From: Yoonia rosea
GTDB lineage: Bacteria > Pseudomonadota > Alphaproteobacteria > Rhodobacterales > Rhodobacteraceae
Reading direction: 5' to 3'
Length of the DNA stretch: 64,000 nucleotides
NCBI RefSeq assembly: GCF_900156505.1
Contig: NZ_FTPR01000002.1
Span: forward strand, 186,001-250,000
Positions 28,169 through 35,873 of the stretch are shown here, one piece after another. Below the pieces are notes generated by a model. The model saw nothing but the letters and a program-made list of their open reading frames with translations, had not been told where the DNA came from and ran no database searches. Positions within the stretch are counted from its first letter, which is position 1. Each line of letters opens with the position of its first letter. A program made the position numbers and the translations under genes.

Positions 28169-28799
28169 AGTCACTTACGTTTTTATCTTGATACAAGATA
28201 TTGTGTATTGGCCTGAATGAACGCCTATGGTGTTCAGACACGCCAAACTGCTCAAGCCCCAATTTATGTTGGGCTGTGGGGTATCCGGCGTTGTTTTCCC
28301 ACCCGTAGTGGGGGTGCTGTTGCGCCAATGCCACCATGTGTCTGTCGCGCCACACTTTGGCGACGATAGAAGCGGCGGCGATGCTCAAACTGCGTGCGTC
28401 GCCCTTGATGATTGTCTCGCAGGGGATCACCAAATCACGCGGCACCATATTGCCGTCGATCAGCGCATAGTCGGCGGTTTGCCGCAGGCCCGCAACAGCG
28501 CGGACCATCGCGATATGGGATGCGCGCAGAATGTTGTGCGTATCAATCTCGGCCACTGTCGCTTCGGCGATAGAGACATCTGCCACTGCCAGCAACTCAT
28601 CATAGAGCGCGTCACGCTTTTTCGCAGTCAGTTTCTTACTGTCATTCAGCCCTGCCGGTATGTTCGCAGGATCGAGTATCACAGCCGCCGCAACGACTGG
28701 TCCCGCCAGCGGGCCGCGCCCGACCTCATCGACGCCGGCGATGTGCAAAAAGCCGCGCGTTTGAGCAGCGTGTTCAAAACTAAAATCAGGTTTGGTCAT
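28167..28799 (-). CDS. rnhB: Ribonuclease HII
   Basis: This 210-residue enzyme cleaves RNA in RNA-DNA hybrids and single ribonucleotides in DNA. The active-site block GVDEVGRGPLAGPVVAAAV at about residues 22-40 holds the first Asp-Glu pair, and DYALIDGN supplies the next Asp. IKGDARSLSIAAASIVAKV and GYPTAQHKLGLEQFGVSEHH complete the family pattern. It is immediately upstream of ccrM, a pairing familiar from Rhodobacterales. Confidence 0.97.
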   Translation of the reverse strand: MTKPDFSFEHAAQTRGFLHIAGVDEVGRGPLAGPVVAAAVILDPANIPAGLNDSKKLTAKKRDALYDELLAVADVSIAEATVAEIDTHNILRASHIAMVRAVAGLRQTADYALIDGNMVPRDLVIPCETIIKGDARSLSIAAASIVAKVWRDRHMVALAQQHPHYGWENNAGYPTAQHKLGLEQFGVSEHHRRSFRPIHNILYQDKNVSD

Positions 28800-28835
28800 A
28801 AGGTCAGTGACCAGAACATGTCGGTCACTTCAAGG

Positions 28836-28873
28836 AAAAAGGGGCAGAGAGCCATGTCCAACCTCTCTGCCCC
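28836..28873 (-). terminator. Terminator of the secreted 161-residue protein gene
   Basis: A perfect 11-bp stem, GGGGCAGAGAG against CTCTCTGCCCC, with an 11-base loop is followed by TTTTTCC on the minus strand. It ends transcription before rnhB. Confidence 0.85.
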
Positions 28874-28978
28874 ACACTGGGCGTCGCCAGATCACGCACT
28901 AAGCGGCGTACTTGTTTTACTGGCAAAGCACCCAAGGTGGTGCGGCAACTGGGGCAAGCAGCCGCACACCTGCCCGAC

Positions 28979-29464
28979 TTAGTTACGTCGGTCAGTCCGG
29001 TAGCCTTGCTCGCGCAGGCAAAGGGGATCAAAGCCGTTACGTGGCCCGTCGCTCGTCCAGATGCGGACAGCGCAACGGTCGGGCAGACGGCTTGCAAAGC
29101 GGTAGTTGTTATCAAGGCAGCGCTTGCCGAACATGCGCTGGGTGCCAAAGCGCGTCTCGACACGGCGCAGACAGGTATAGGGCAAGGTGCGACGGTTCTG
29201 GCGGCTGCGTTCTTCGTGCCGGTTCAGGTCAGACCAACCGTTGTTGCGGTTGATCCCGTTCCACTGGTGGTTATTGCGCGCTGGGGTGGCAGGCTCGGCG
29301 CGATTGCGGTTCTGTTCAATCGCAGAGCCGATCACCGCTGCGGCAGCCAAGCCAATGATCAATTTGCCGACATCTTCGCGGTCCAGACCTTGGGCGTAGG
29401 CGGGTGTCATGGTGGCAAAGGTCAGCGACAGCGCTGTTATTGCAGCAGTCATTGATTTCAACAT
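28979..29464 (-). CDS. Secreted basic protein of unknown function
   Basis: This 161-residue protein has a signal peptide (about residues 1-24, ending PAYAQ). A hydrophobic stretch, KLIIGLAAAAVIGSAIEQ, follows. The Asn/Arg-rich middle holds RNNHQWNGINRNNGWSDLNR, and the C-terminal region has four Cys (TCLRRVETRF, GKRCLDNNYRF, DRCAVRIW and PLCLREQG), likely two disulfides in the periplasm. The fold is not recognised. It is divergent from the small exported protein at 29621. Confidence 0.75.
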   Translation of the reverse strand: MLKSMTAAITALSLTFATMTPAYAQGLDREDVGKLIIGLAAAAVIGSAIEQNRNRAEPATPARNNHQWNGINRNNGWSDLNRHEERSRQNRRTLPYTCLRRVETRFGTQRMFGKRCLDNNYRFASRLPDRCAVRIWTSDGPRNGFDPLCLREQGYRTDRRN

Positions 29465-29620
29465 CGTGTTTCCTTTCGGTTCGTTTGCCTGTGTGGGCTA
29501 TGAACCGAAAGTGCGGTAAACGTGACTTGCCAAACAATAACGGGGGATGGTTATAGGATTGCCATCGCGATAACATTCGGCGTTATTGAATATCACAACT
29601 GCTTTCGATCAGGTGGGGAC

Positions 29621-29902
29621 ATGAAACAACTTTCTTTCTCATTCATGGCGCTCATGCTGAGCACGACCATCGCGCAGGCCGCCTGCTATGCCGATTACAA
29701 GGCAAAACAGGACGATCCTTTGCGGCTACACTATGGTGTTGCCGAAGTGCGGGGCGACTGCTCGGTCGGATCGGCCGAAAGCCAGCTGCGTGATCGGTTG
29801 GCCGGTAACGGTTGGCAGCTATTGAATGTGCTGGGCGTCTTTGATGACGCAGGCCTTGATGAAAGAAAGGACAGCGCAGGTGAATTCTTCCTCCGCTACT
29901 GA
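29621..29902 (+). CDS. Small exported protein of unknown function
   Basis: This 93-residue product has a signal peptide of about 20 residues (ending IAQA-A). The mature part has two Cys (CYADYKAKQDDP and GDCSVGSAE) that could pair, then RLAGNGWQLLNVLGVFDD. ATG at 29621 follows AGGTGGGGAC. It overlaps the next gene by 23 bp, so the two are probably translated together. The overlap suggests it might be a periplasmic partner of the membrane regulator that follows; this is inference. Confidence 0.75.
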   Translation: MKQLSFSFMALMLSTTIAQAACYADYKAKQDDPLRLHYGVAEVRGDCSVGSAESQLRDRLAGNGWQLLNVLGVFDDAGLDERKDSAGEFFLRY

Positions 29903-30578
29903 AGCGCGCGAAATCGGCAACAGGATTGTTGTCGCAGGGATCGCGGCCATTGTTCTGATTTTGGCGATTGCTGCCGTGCTGTTGTTTATCAACCTGCCGG
30001 ATGCCAACGCATTCAATATGCGCGTTGAACGGCTTTTCATTGAAAATGATAACCTGACCAGCAACGCCGAGATCAAGCTGCTCGAAATCCTCGCAGGGTC
30101 CGGCACGGCGTTTTCTGACACGCTGGCGTCTTACCGCTTTGTCATCTTCGTTTTGCTGATCTTTGCGACCGCCCTTTTGATTGCTGCGGTCGCCTTCCTT
30201 GTGATGCTGATCGCCCTGAACCGCCGGATGGGCCGCATTGAACGGCAAGGGATCGAGGTCAATTCTTTGACGATCAGCCGTGACGAGAAGGCGGTTTATC
30301 TGAATGATTTCGAATTCAAACTCACCGATGCCGCGATTGAAACACTGTCCGTTCTGGCCGAAGCACGCATGGACGACGAGGTGCTGACCGGCGCCGAGAT
30401 TGAAGGCGTGATCTCGGGGCGTGATGCCGCCGACTGCGATGAGGCCGCAGGGGCAACCCGCATCAAGCGCCTGCGTGATACGCTGGGTAATCAGATGATG
30501 AGCGAACTTTTGGTCAAGAACATCGCGCGCAAAGGCTATGTTCTGGCAATCGACAAAGACGTCATTCGCATGATCTAG
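29880..30578 (+). CDS. Membrane protein with C-terminal cytoplasmic OmpR-like winged helix
   Basis: The product has about 232 residues. Helix 1 (about 15-37) and helix 2 (about 86-112) enclose a periplasmic loop of about 48 residues. The rest is cytoplasmic and looks like an OmpR/ToxR-type winged helix: LNDFEFKLTDAAIETLSVLA, then GAEIEGVISG, TRIKRLRDTLGNQM and KNIARKGYVLAID, the last like the usual GxGYxL wing. GTG at 29880 follows AGAAAGGA; ATG at 29859 is the alternative. ToxR and CadC carry this domain at the N-terminus, so the order here is reversed. DNA binding is inferred. Confidence 0.68.
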   Translation: MNSSSATEAREIGNRIVVAGIAAIVLILAIAAVLLFINLPDANAFNMRVERLFIENDNLTSNAEIKLLEILAGSGTAFSDTLASYRFVIFVLLIFATALLIAAVAFLVMLIALNRRMGRIERQGIEVNSLTISRDEKAVYLNDFEFKLTDAAIETLSVLAEARMDDEVLTGAEIEGVISGRDAADCDEAAGATRIKRLRDTLGNQMMSELLVKNIARKGYVLAIDKDVIRMI

Positions 30579-31597
30579 CGGCGCAGGGTATCACCCGCCG
30601 CAAGGATGGGTTCCAGCGCAATAACGGGGCCGTCCGGCACGTCCTCACCGGCATTGAGCGCCGCGATAATCCGCGCAGCTTTCTGGCCAATTTCACGGCG
30701 GCAGGCATCCATCGTGGCCAACCGGCGCGGCAAGCCATCCAAAAGCTCGACCCCGTTGAAACCGGCCAATCCCACCTTGCCGGGCACATCAATGCCCTGT
30801 TCCAAAAGATAAAGCAGACCACCCGCACCGATCATGTCATTCGAGTAATACAGGAAATCCAGATCCGGCGTGCGTTCGATCATCTTGGCCGTCATCTCGC
30901 GGCCTTTCGCAAGGGCCGAGCCGCCGGAATAGAACTCCTGATCCGCGATCTCGATACCTGCCTTTGCAAGCGTCCGCGTGAACCCCTCGAACCGCTTGCG
31001 CGCGCGGTGATCGAGCGGCATCTTTGTGCCCATAAAGCCGATCCGCTTGTAACCGGCAGCGATAATCTCTTCCGCCATCTTGCGTCCCGCACGGCGGTGG
31101 GAAATGCCGACGCAATGGTCAATCGGTTCGCCATCGGTATCCATGATTTCGACCACAGGAATACCCGCCTGCCGCAGCATAGCTTGCGACGCCTCGGAAT
31201 GTTCCAGCCCTGCGATGATCACGCCCGAGGGCCGCCATGAGAGCATTTCAAACAGAACTTTCTCTTCTTTCTCGGGCAGATAGTCGGTCACGCCGACCAC
31301 TGGCTGCAAGTCGGTATCTTCCAGCGTCTCGGAAATCCCCGAGAGCACCTCTGGGAAAACCATGTTGCCCAATGATGGAATGATCACTGCGACCAAATTG
31401 ACCCGCTGCGAGGCAAGCGCACCGGCGATCTTGTTGGGAACATAGCCCAGCAATTTCGCGGCATCCTGTACTTTCTGCCGTGTCGCGGCGCTGACGTCCC
31501 CTTTGTTCCGCAGCACGCGACTTACGGTCATTTCACTGACCCCGGATGCTTCTGACACATCGCGCAAGGTCAGTGGGCGTCTTGGTTTGTTCGTCAA
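30575..31597 (-). CDS. LacI-family transcriptional repressor, GntR (gluconate) type
   Basis: This 340-residue regulator has the LacI helix-turn-helix LTLRDVSEASGVSEMTVSRV and the hinge helix NKIAGALASQRVN. A periplasmic-binding-like sensor domain runs from about residue 66 to 335. Sequence flavour (FPEVLSGISETLEDTDLQ) is that of GntR-type gluconate regulators, but no sugar genes are adjacent, so the effector is uncertain. Its 3' end overlaps the convergent membrane protein gene by 4 bp. Confidence 0.85.
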   Translation of the reverse strand: MTNKPRRPLTLRDVSEASGVSEMTVSRVLRNKGDVSAATRQKVQDAAKLLGYVPNKIAGALASQRVNLVAVIIPSLGNMVFPEVLSGISETLEDTDLQPVVGVTDYLPEKEEKVLFEMLSWRPSGVIIAGLEHSEASQAMLRQAGIPVVEIMDTDGEPIDHCVGISHRRAGRKMAEEIIAAGYKRIGFMGTKMPLDHRARKRFEGFTRTLAKAGIEIADQEFYSGGSALAKGREMTAKMIERTPDLDFLYYSNDMIGAGGLLYLLEQGIDVPGKVGLAGFNGVELLDGLPRRLATMDACRREIGQKAARIIAALNAGEDVPDGPVIALEPILAAGDTLRR

Positions 31598-31709
31598 ATG
31601 AAAGGTCCTGTGTGTGGTTCCCCCTATTGTTAGCGGGGCTTTGTGACAAAAGCCAGAACCGCATGAGAGTTGACCAATTCAGCAAAGCCATGCATTCAAC
31701 ACATCGGGT

Positions 31710-31786
31710 GGTCCCGTGGCTCAACTGGATAGAGCAGCCCCCTCCTAAGGGGCAGGTTGCAGGTTCGAATCCTGCCGGGGTCACCA
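31710..31786 (+). tRNA. tRNA-Arg (CCT)
   Basis: The 77-nt cloverleaf is complete with encoded CCA. The acceptor GGTCCCG pairs with CGGGGTC (one G-U), the D stem is GCTC/GAGC, the anticodon stem is GCCCC/GGGGC with loop CTCCTAA, and the T arm is GCAGG-TTCGAAT-CCTGC. It reads AGG codons. Confidence 0.97.
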
Positions 31787-31798
31787 TTAGTCACGCGA

Positions 31799-32440
31799 TT
31801 ACCTGTGTTTGCGGAACAGCTTTTTGTTCAGTGCCACGAACCGGTCAATTGGCCATGTCCAGAACGACGGGTCTTTGGCCCGCAGGTAGACATAGCCAAG
31901 CCAGCTGGCCAGTGCCGCGCCGATGACGTCGACAATCAGGTCGCCCATCGTGTCCTGCAGTCCTGATTTCTGCATGTTCAGCCCGAACCACTGGTCCATT
32001 GCAAATTCAAAGATTTCCCAACACGCACCCACGGTTACCGCCAGACCGAACGCCATCAGACACATCGCCCATGGTGGCGCGGCAAAGCGATCGCCCTCGA
32101 ACATCATCAACACAAAGACGAACCCGAGCAAACCAAAGCCGATGGCGGATGAGCCGTGCAGTGCGATGTCCCACCACCAGAACCGCTCATAAAAATCAAA
32201 GGCTTCACCCATAAAGATTGAGGCGATCACAAAGATAGTGACGGCAGTGACGAAAGGCAGCGGCAAGGTGATGTCGAGCCTGCGGGCCAGGAAAAGCGGC
32301 GCCAATGCCAAAGCGAGTGTTGCAAGAGCGACAAATGTGAGTGACCAGCGCCCTTCATACGCGGCCGCCGCCGCTGCCAAAATCAAGAGGGCCCATAAGC
32401 CTCGGACCAGATATCCTTGTTGGCGAAGTTCCACGCTCAC
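31799..32440 (-). CDS. YjdF/DUF2238-like integral membrane protein
   Basis: This 213-residue protein has about six hydrophobic helices. Conserved-looking segments are FDFYERFWWWDIALHGSSAI, GACWEIFEFAMDQWFGLNMQ and SGLQDTMGDLIVDVIGAALA; the acidic and His residues in the membrane are typical of this family. The function is unknown. The gene ends 12 bp from the tRNA and is divergent from the EEP-family gene. Confidence 0.78.
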   Translation of the reverse strand: MSVELRQQGYLVRGLWALLILAAAAAAYEGRWSLTFVALATLALALAPLFLARRLDITLPLPFVTAVTIFVIASIFMGEAFDFYERFWWWDIALHGSSAIGFGLLGFVFVLMMFEGDRFAAPPWAMCLMAFGLAVTVGACWEIFEFAMDQWFGLNMQKSGLQDTMGDLIVDVIGAALASWLGYVYLRAKDPSFWTWPIDRFVALNKKLFRKHR

Positions 32441-32477
32441 ACAGGCGACCTCTGTTTATATTGCATTTCCTACATAT

Positions 32478-33179
32478 ATGACGATCATGACACACTCCCG
32501 CAAGAACCGCACCCTCCGGCTGGTCAGTTACAACATCCGCAAGGCGCGCGGTCTTGATGGCCGCCGTGATCCCGGGCGCGTGCTTGACGTGATCAATGCG
32601 CTGGACGCGGATGTGATCACGCTGCAGGAGGCCGACCGCAGGCTTGGTGACAGGCCGACAGCGGTACCGAGAAACCTGATTGCGCAGGCGACCGATTTTG
32701 ATGTCGTCCCACTGGCCGCCAATAACGTCAGCCTCGGCTGGCACGGCAATGCGGTTCTGGTCCGGCGTGGTATTGCAGTGAAAACCGCCAGCCGGATTGA
32801 TTTGCCGGGTGCCGAGCCGCGGGGCGCAGTGTCGGTGACGCTTGAGAACGGTTTCACGATCATCGGGGTGCATCTGGGATTGCTGCGCCAGTCCCGCCGC
32901 AGCCAATTGCGCGCTATCGTGGGAGGGTTAGACCCGAGCCAGAAGGTGGCCATCATCGGTGATATGAATGAATGGGCGGTGACACGCGGCTTTGAGGCAC
33001 TGGAAGAAAGCTTTGTCCTTCATAGCCCCGGTCGGAGTTTTCACGCCGCCCGTCCGATTGCAGCGCTGGACAGGCTCGCGCTCTCGCATGGTTTGACGCT
33101 GGGCGATGCGGGGGTCGATCAGAGCCCGCTTGCGCGGATGGCCTCGGACCATCTGCCAATCTGGGCCGATATTTCCTGA
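32478..33179 (+). CDS. Endonuclease/exonuclease/phosphatase family protein
   Basis: This 233-residue protein has the EEP fold. SYNIRKARGLDG is the first metal-site strand, VITLQEADRRLGD holds the catalytic Glu, IIGDMNEWAV replaces the usual GDFN, and MASDHLPIWADI is the terminal SDHxP motif. ATG at 32478 is used; ATG at 32487 is possible. There is no signal peptide, so it acts in the cytoplasm, on nucleic acid or a phosphodiester. The specific substrate is unknown. Confidence 0.87.
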   Translation: MTIMTHSRKNRTLRLVSYNIRKARGLDGRRDPGRVLDVINALDADVITLQEADRRLGDRPTAVPRNLIAQATDFDVVPLAANNVSLGWHGNAVLVRRGIAVKTASRIDLPGAEPRGAVSVTLENGFTIIGVHLGLLRQSRRSQLRAIVGGLDPSQKVAIIGDMNEWAVTRGFEALEESFVLHSPGRSFHAARPIAALDRLALSHGLTLGDAGVDQSPLARMASDHLPIWADIS

Positions 33180-33194
33180 AGCTTCAACACCGTC

Positions 33195-34034
33195 CTATTT
33201 TGAGAACATCACCGGCAGCTTGGCATCACGGAGCAGGTGGCGCGTCGCGGCGCCGATCACGAAATCATAAGCCCGCGAATGACCGAATGCGCCTGTGGCG
33301 ATCATATCCGCGCCCATCTCAAAGGCGTCATGCCCAAGGATATCGGGGACCGTTTCACCATCTTTTTCGCGATGCACAATTTCGACACTGGGACCATGCC
33401 GGCTGAGTGCGGTCGCAAGATCAATGGCGGCATGATCTGCCAGAGTGTTGCTAGGAGGTTTGCCAACGCGCAGAACACGCACAGTTGCACCCGCACTCAC
33501 CACGTTCATCATGTCATGTACCGCCCGTGTCGCCTCGCGGGTATCACTCCACCCCAACAAGACAGTCTCACCCAGCTTTTCGGCTGTGTAGCCACGCGGA
33601 ATAACAAGCACGGGACGCCCGCCCTCTTTGATTACCCGTTCTTGCAGGCTGTTGATCAGCGGCCGCTCTTCACCGTCCTCTTCTTGCGCCATCACCACCA
33701 GATCGACAAAACGGGCATTGGTGATGATACTATCGGCAAGAAATCCGTTCTCGCTGCTGACTTGCCGCCACTCTGTAGGGAAGTCTTCGGATTTCGCGAA
33801 GCTGTCAAAGATGTCTTTCACCTCTTTGGCATGCGCCTTTTGGCTGGCAATAAAACTCTGATAGCTCACCTCGGGGATATGAACTGCAATGCCGGGGTAA
33901 ACCACCAGCGATTCCGTGACATAAAGCCCGATAACATGGGCATTGTCCCGCCGTGCAAGAACCGCGGCGGACCGCAAGAGTTCTGCCGCCGAGGCTGTGC
34001 TGGTCAGGCAGACAAGGATGGTGCGCAGGGTCAT
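33195..34034 (-). CDS. Tandem universal stress protein (two Usp domains)
   Basis: This 279-residue protein holds two Usp-like domains: residues 1 to about 145 (start TLRTILVCLTSTASAAELLR) and about 150-279 (start ETVLLGWSDTREATRAVHDM). The C-terminus has GADMIATGAFGHSRAYDFVI, close to the ATP-binding G-x9-G(S/T) end of the family. The start follows GGAGGATATCTT. A FNR-type half-perfect site lies about 120 bp upstream (34151-34164). Two-domain Usps of this sort are often induced under anoxia. A second one lies at 51236-52087. Confidence 0.9.
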   Translation of the reverse strand: MTLRTILVCLTSTASAAELLRSAAVLARRDNAHVIGLYVTESLVVYPGIAVHIPEVSYQSFIASQKAHAKEVKDIFDSFAKSEDFPTEWRQVSSENGFLADSIITNARFVDLVVMAQEEDGEERPLINSLQERVIKEGGRPVLVIPRGYTAEKLGETVLLGWSDTREATRAVHDMMNVVSAGATVRVLRVGKPPSNTLADHAAIDLATALSRHGPSVEIVHREKDGETVPDILGHDAFEMGADMIATGAFGHSRAYDFVIGAATRHLLRDAKLPVMFSK

Positions 34035-34150
34035 AAGATATCCTCCGGTTCAGCTGCCGCATCGGGAACATCCGGCGCGACAGGCTACGATCGTTTTTGG
34101 AACGCGTTGATGCGTCACGACCGTTCTAGCGGGGGCAATGCGTGATGGTT

Positions 34151-34164
34151 TTGACATTGCTCAA
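34151..34164. promoter_or_regulatory. FNR/FixK-like box (one mismatch) upstream of Usp
   Basis: TTGACATTGCTCAA, one mismatch to TTGAY-N4-RTCAA. It is the exact reverse complement of the site at 45642-45655. Confidence 0.55.
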
Positions 34165-34202
34165 TCGCAGCAGGTCATGCGGCATCTGTTTCGATTGTGC
34201 AG

Positions 34203-34239
34203 AAAAAACCGAGGTCCGCGTCTTTATTCGCGGCCTCGG
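34203..34239 (-). terminator. Terminator of the Crp/Fnr regulator gene
   Basis: On the minus strand CCGAGGCCGCG pairs with CGCGGACCTCGG (one bulged base) across an 8-base loop and is followed by six T. Confidence 0.85.
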
Positions 34240-34260
34240 CAGTCATGGGGGAACTCAGGA

Positions 34261-34938
34261 CTAGTCGCTGTCGCCCTGCGCAATAGCACGCAAACCAACG
34301 GGTTTCAGAATAACAACAGTGTTCACATGGTCGATCGCGATGATCTGCGACTTGCGTAATTGCGTGAACGTGCGGCTGATGGTTTCCGTGGTCAGGCCCA
34401 GAAAATCCGCGATATCGGCACGCGTCATGGGCAAGGCGATTTGTGTATACTCTCCGAGCGGTTCGCCCACACGTGCCGAAAGCACCAGCAGGAAAGACGC
34501 CAGCTTTTCAATCGAGGATTTGCGGCCCAGCATCATGAAATGGTCCTGCATCCCGCTGATTTCACGCAAAGCGGCCCGCAACAGGCGCAGGTGCAGTTCT
34601 GGATCACCCTTGGCGCTCTCAAGATCCGAGCGGCGGTGCACGATCAGTGTTGTCGGCACAAGCGCGTCGCAGTCTGTGTGATAGCGCCCGTTGCTCGGGA
34701 AACCGACAGTGTCGCCGGGATACCCAAAGGCGATAACCTGCCGACGTCCGTCTTCCATGATCCGGGTCAGACGTAAAACCCCGCTGGCAACTTCATAGAT
34801 CAGGCCAGCAGGGTCATCTTCAAGGAACAGATGCTTGCCCGGCTTGATCGTTATCGTCGCTTGTCGCGCGATGGATGGCTTGCGGGCCGGAATGACGGCT
34901 GTGTCATCATTAAAGTCTGGCGAGGAGGTGACGTACAT
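34261..34938 (-). CDS. Crp/Fnr-family regulator, FixK-like
   Basis: This 225-residue protein has a cyclic-nucleotide-fold domain (about 20-140) and a DNA-binding domain with MTRADIADFLGLTTETISRT. The ETISR recognition helix is that of FNR and FixK proteins, which read TTGAT half-sites. The N-terminal Cys cluster needed for an FNR iron-sulfur cluster is absent; only one Cys (DCDALV) is present. That fits FixK/Dnr proteins, whose activity depends on synthesis or on haem. ATG at 34936-34938 follows AGAAGGAAGCTGCC. The gene is divergent from an OmpR-type regulator, with tandem repeats between them. Confidence 0.88.
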   Translation of the reverse strand: MYVTSSPDFNDDTAVIPARKPSIARQATITIKPGKHLFLEDDPAGLIYEVASGVLRLTRIMEDGRRQVIAFGYPGDTVGFPSNGRYHTDCDALVPTTLIVHRRSDLESAKGDPELHLRLLRAALREISGMQDHFMMLGRKSSIEKLASFLLVLSARVGEPLGEYTQIALPMTRADIADFLGLTTETISRTFTQLRKSQIIAIDHVNTVVILKPVGLRAIAQGDSD

Positions 34939-35002
34939 GGCAGCTTCCTTCTGTGCGATGCACGACACTTGCGCGGTCTTCGTATCGGACATACCGGAGG
35001 TT

Positions 35003-35034
35003 GCGTATCAAATTGTATCAATTTGTATCAAAGC
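35003..35034. promoter_or_regulatory. Three GTATCAA direct repeats spaced 10 bp
   Basis: GTATCAA occurs at 35005-35011, 35015-35021 and 35025-35031, exactly one helical turn apart, between the divergent Crp/Fnr and OmpR-type genes. OmpR-family regulators bind such direct repeats, so this is a candidate site for the neighbouring response regulator. Confidence 0.65.
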
Positions 35035-35102
35035 CAGAAATAGACTATGTTCACCTATGCCGAGCCCTTACTTTCCAATGTAGAAAGGACCGGAGGCCGT
35101 TC

Positions 35103-35873
35103 ATGAAAAACGCTGTCATTTTGGTCGTCGATGATGACCCAAAGATCAGAACCTTGCTACGCCGGTGCTTTGAGGGCGAAGGCAGCGAGGTCCACGAAGC
35201 GGGCGACAAGGCAGCGACGCTTCAGGCGCTTGCTGAGGGTCAGTTCGATCTGGTGACGCTGGATCTTGATCTGGGTCCAGATGACGGCTTGGACGTGGCC
35301 AAGGCCATCCGCCAGACGTCCTCTGTTCCGATCATCATGGTGACGGCAAAAAGTGACGTGATTGACCGCGTCGTCGGGCTCGAGATTGGCGCAGACGACT
35401 ATATTTCAAAGCCGTTTCACCTGCGCGAAGTGGTTGCACGCATCAAAACAATCTTGCGCCGGTCCCGGCGCACAGCCCAGCCGACAGTATTGCCGCCCGA
35501 TAGCCCGTGCTGGGTGTTCGACGATATGGTCGCCATACCTGCAGAAATGAAACTGCTGGACCGCAACCATGACTTGGTCGACCTCACAAGCGGCGAGTTT
35601 ACGTTGCTAGAGGTCTTTTTGCGCCGCCCGAAACGCGTGCTTTCGCGCGAACAACTGATGGATCTGACAGGCGGGCAAAGCTATGCGCCGCTTGACCGCA
35701 CCATCGACAACCAGATTGCCCGTCTGCGCAAGAAGATTGAACGCAACCCCGCATCACCACGGTTGATATCGACCATCCGCGGCATCGGATATTCGTTCAC
35801 ATGTGACGTCCGGGACTGTGACAATCATCCACCATCGAATAGCGCCGAAAGCGCATTGGCCAGATCCGACTGA
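35103..35873 (+). CDS. OmpR/PhoB-type response regulator (FxkR-like by context)
   Basis: This 256-residue protein has a receiver domain (about 1-120) with the acidic pocket VVDDD, phospho-acceptor near Asp54 in VTLDLDLG, Thr in MVTAKSD and Lys in SKPFHLRE. A winged-helix DNA-binding domain (about 150-240) reads DLTSGEFTLLEVFLRRPKRV, then DNQIARLRKKIERNP and TIRGIGYSFTC. The start follows GGAGGCCGTTC. Its 3' end overlaps the convergent hybrid kinase gene by 49 bp. In rhizobia a regulator of this type (FxkR) links hybrid FixL to fixK; the same roles are inferred here from gene order. Confidence 0.92.
   Translation: MKNAVILVVDDDPKIRTLLRRCFEGEGSEVHEAGDKAATLQALAEGQFDLVTLDLDLGPDDGLDVAKAIRQTSSVPIIMVTAKSDVIDRVVGLEIGADDYISKPFHLREVVARIKTILRRSRRTAQPTVLPPDSPCWVFDDMVAIPAEMKLLDRNHDLVDLTSGEFTLLEVFLRRPKRVLSREQLMDLTGGQSYAPLDRTIDNQIARLRKKIERNPASPRLISTIRGIGYSFTCDVRDCDNHPPSNSAESALARSD

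Noticed and set aside
28184..28200. Palindrome TATCTTG-ATA-CAAGATA
   Set aside because: It lies inside the last codons of rnhB and has no clear link to a promoter; probably chance.
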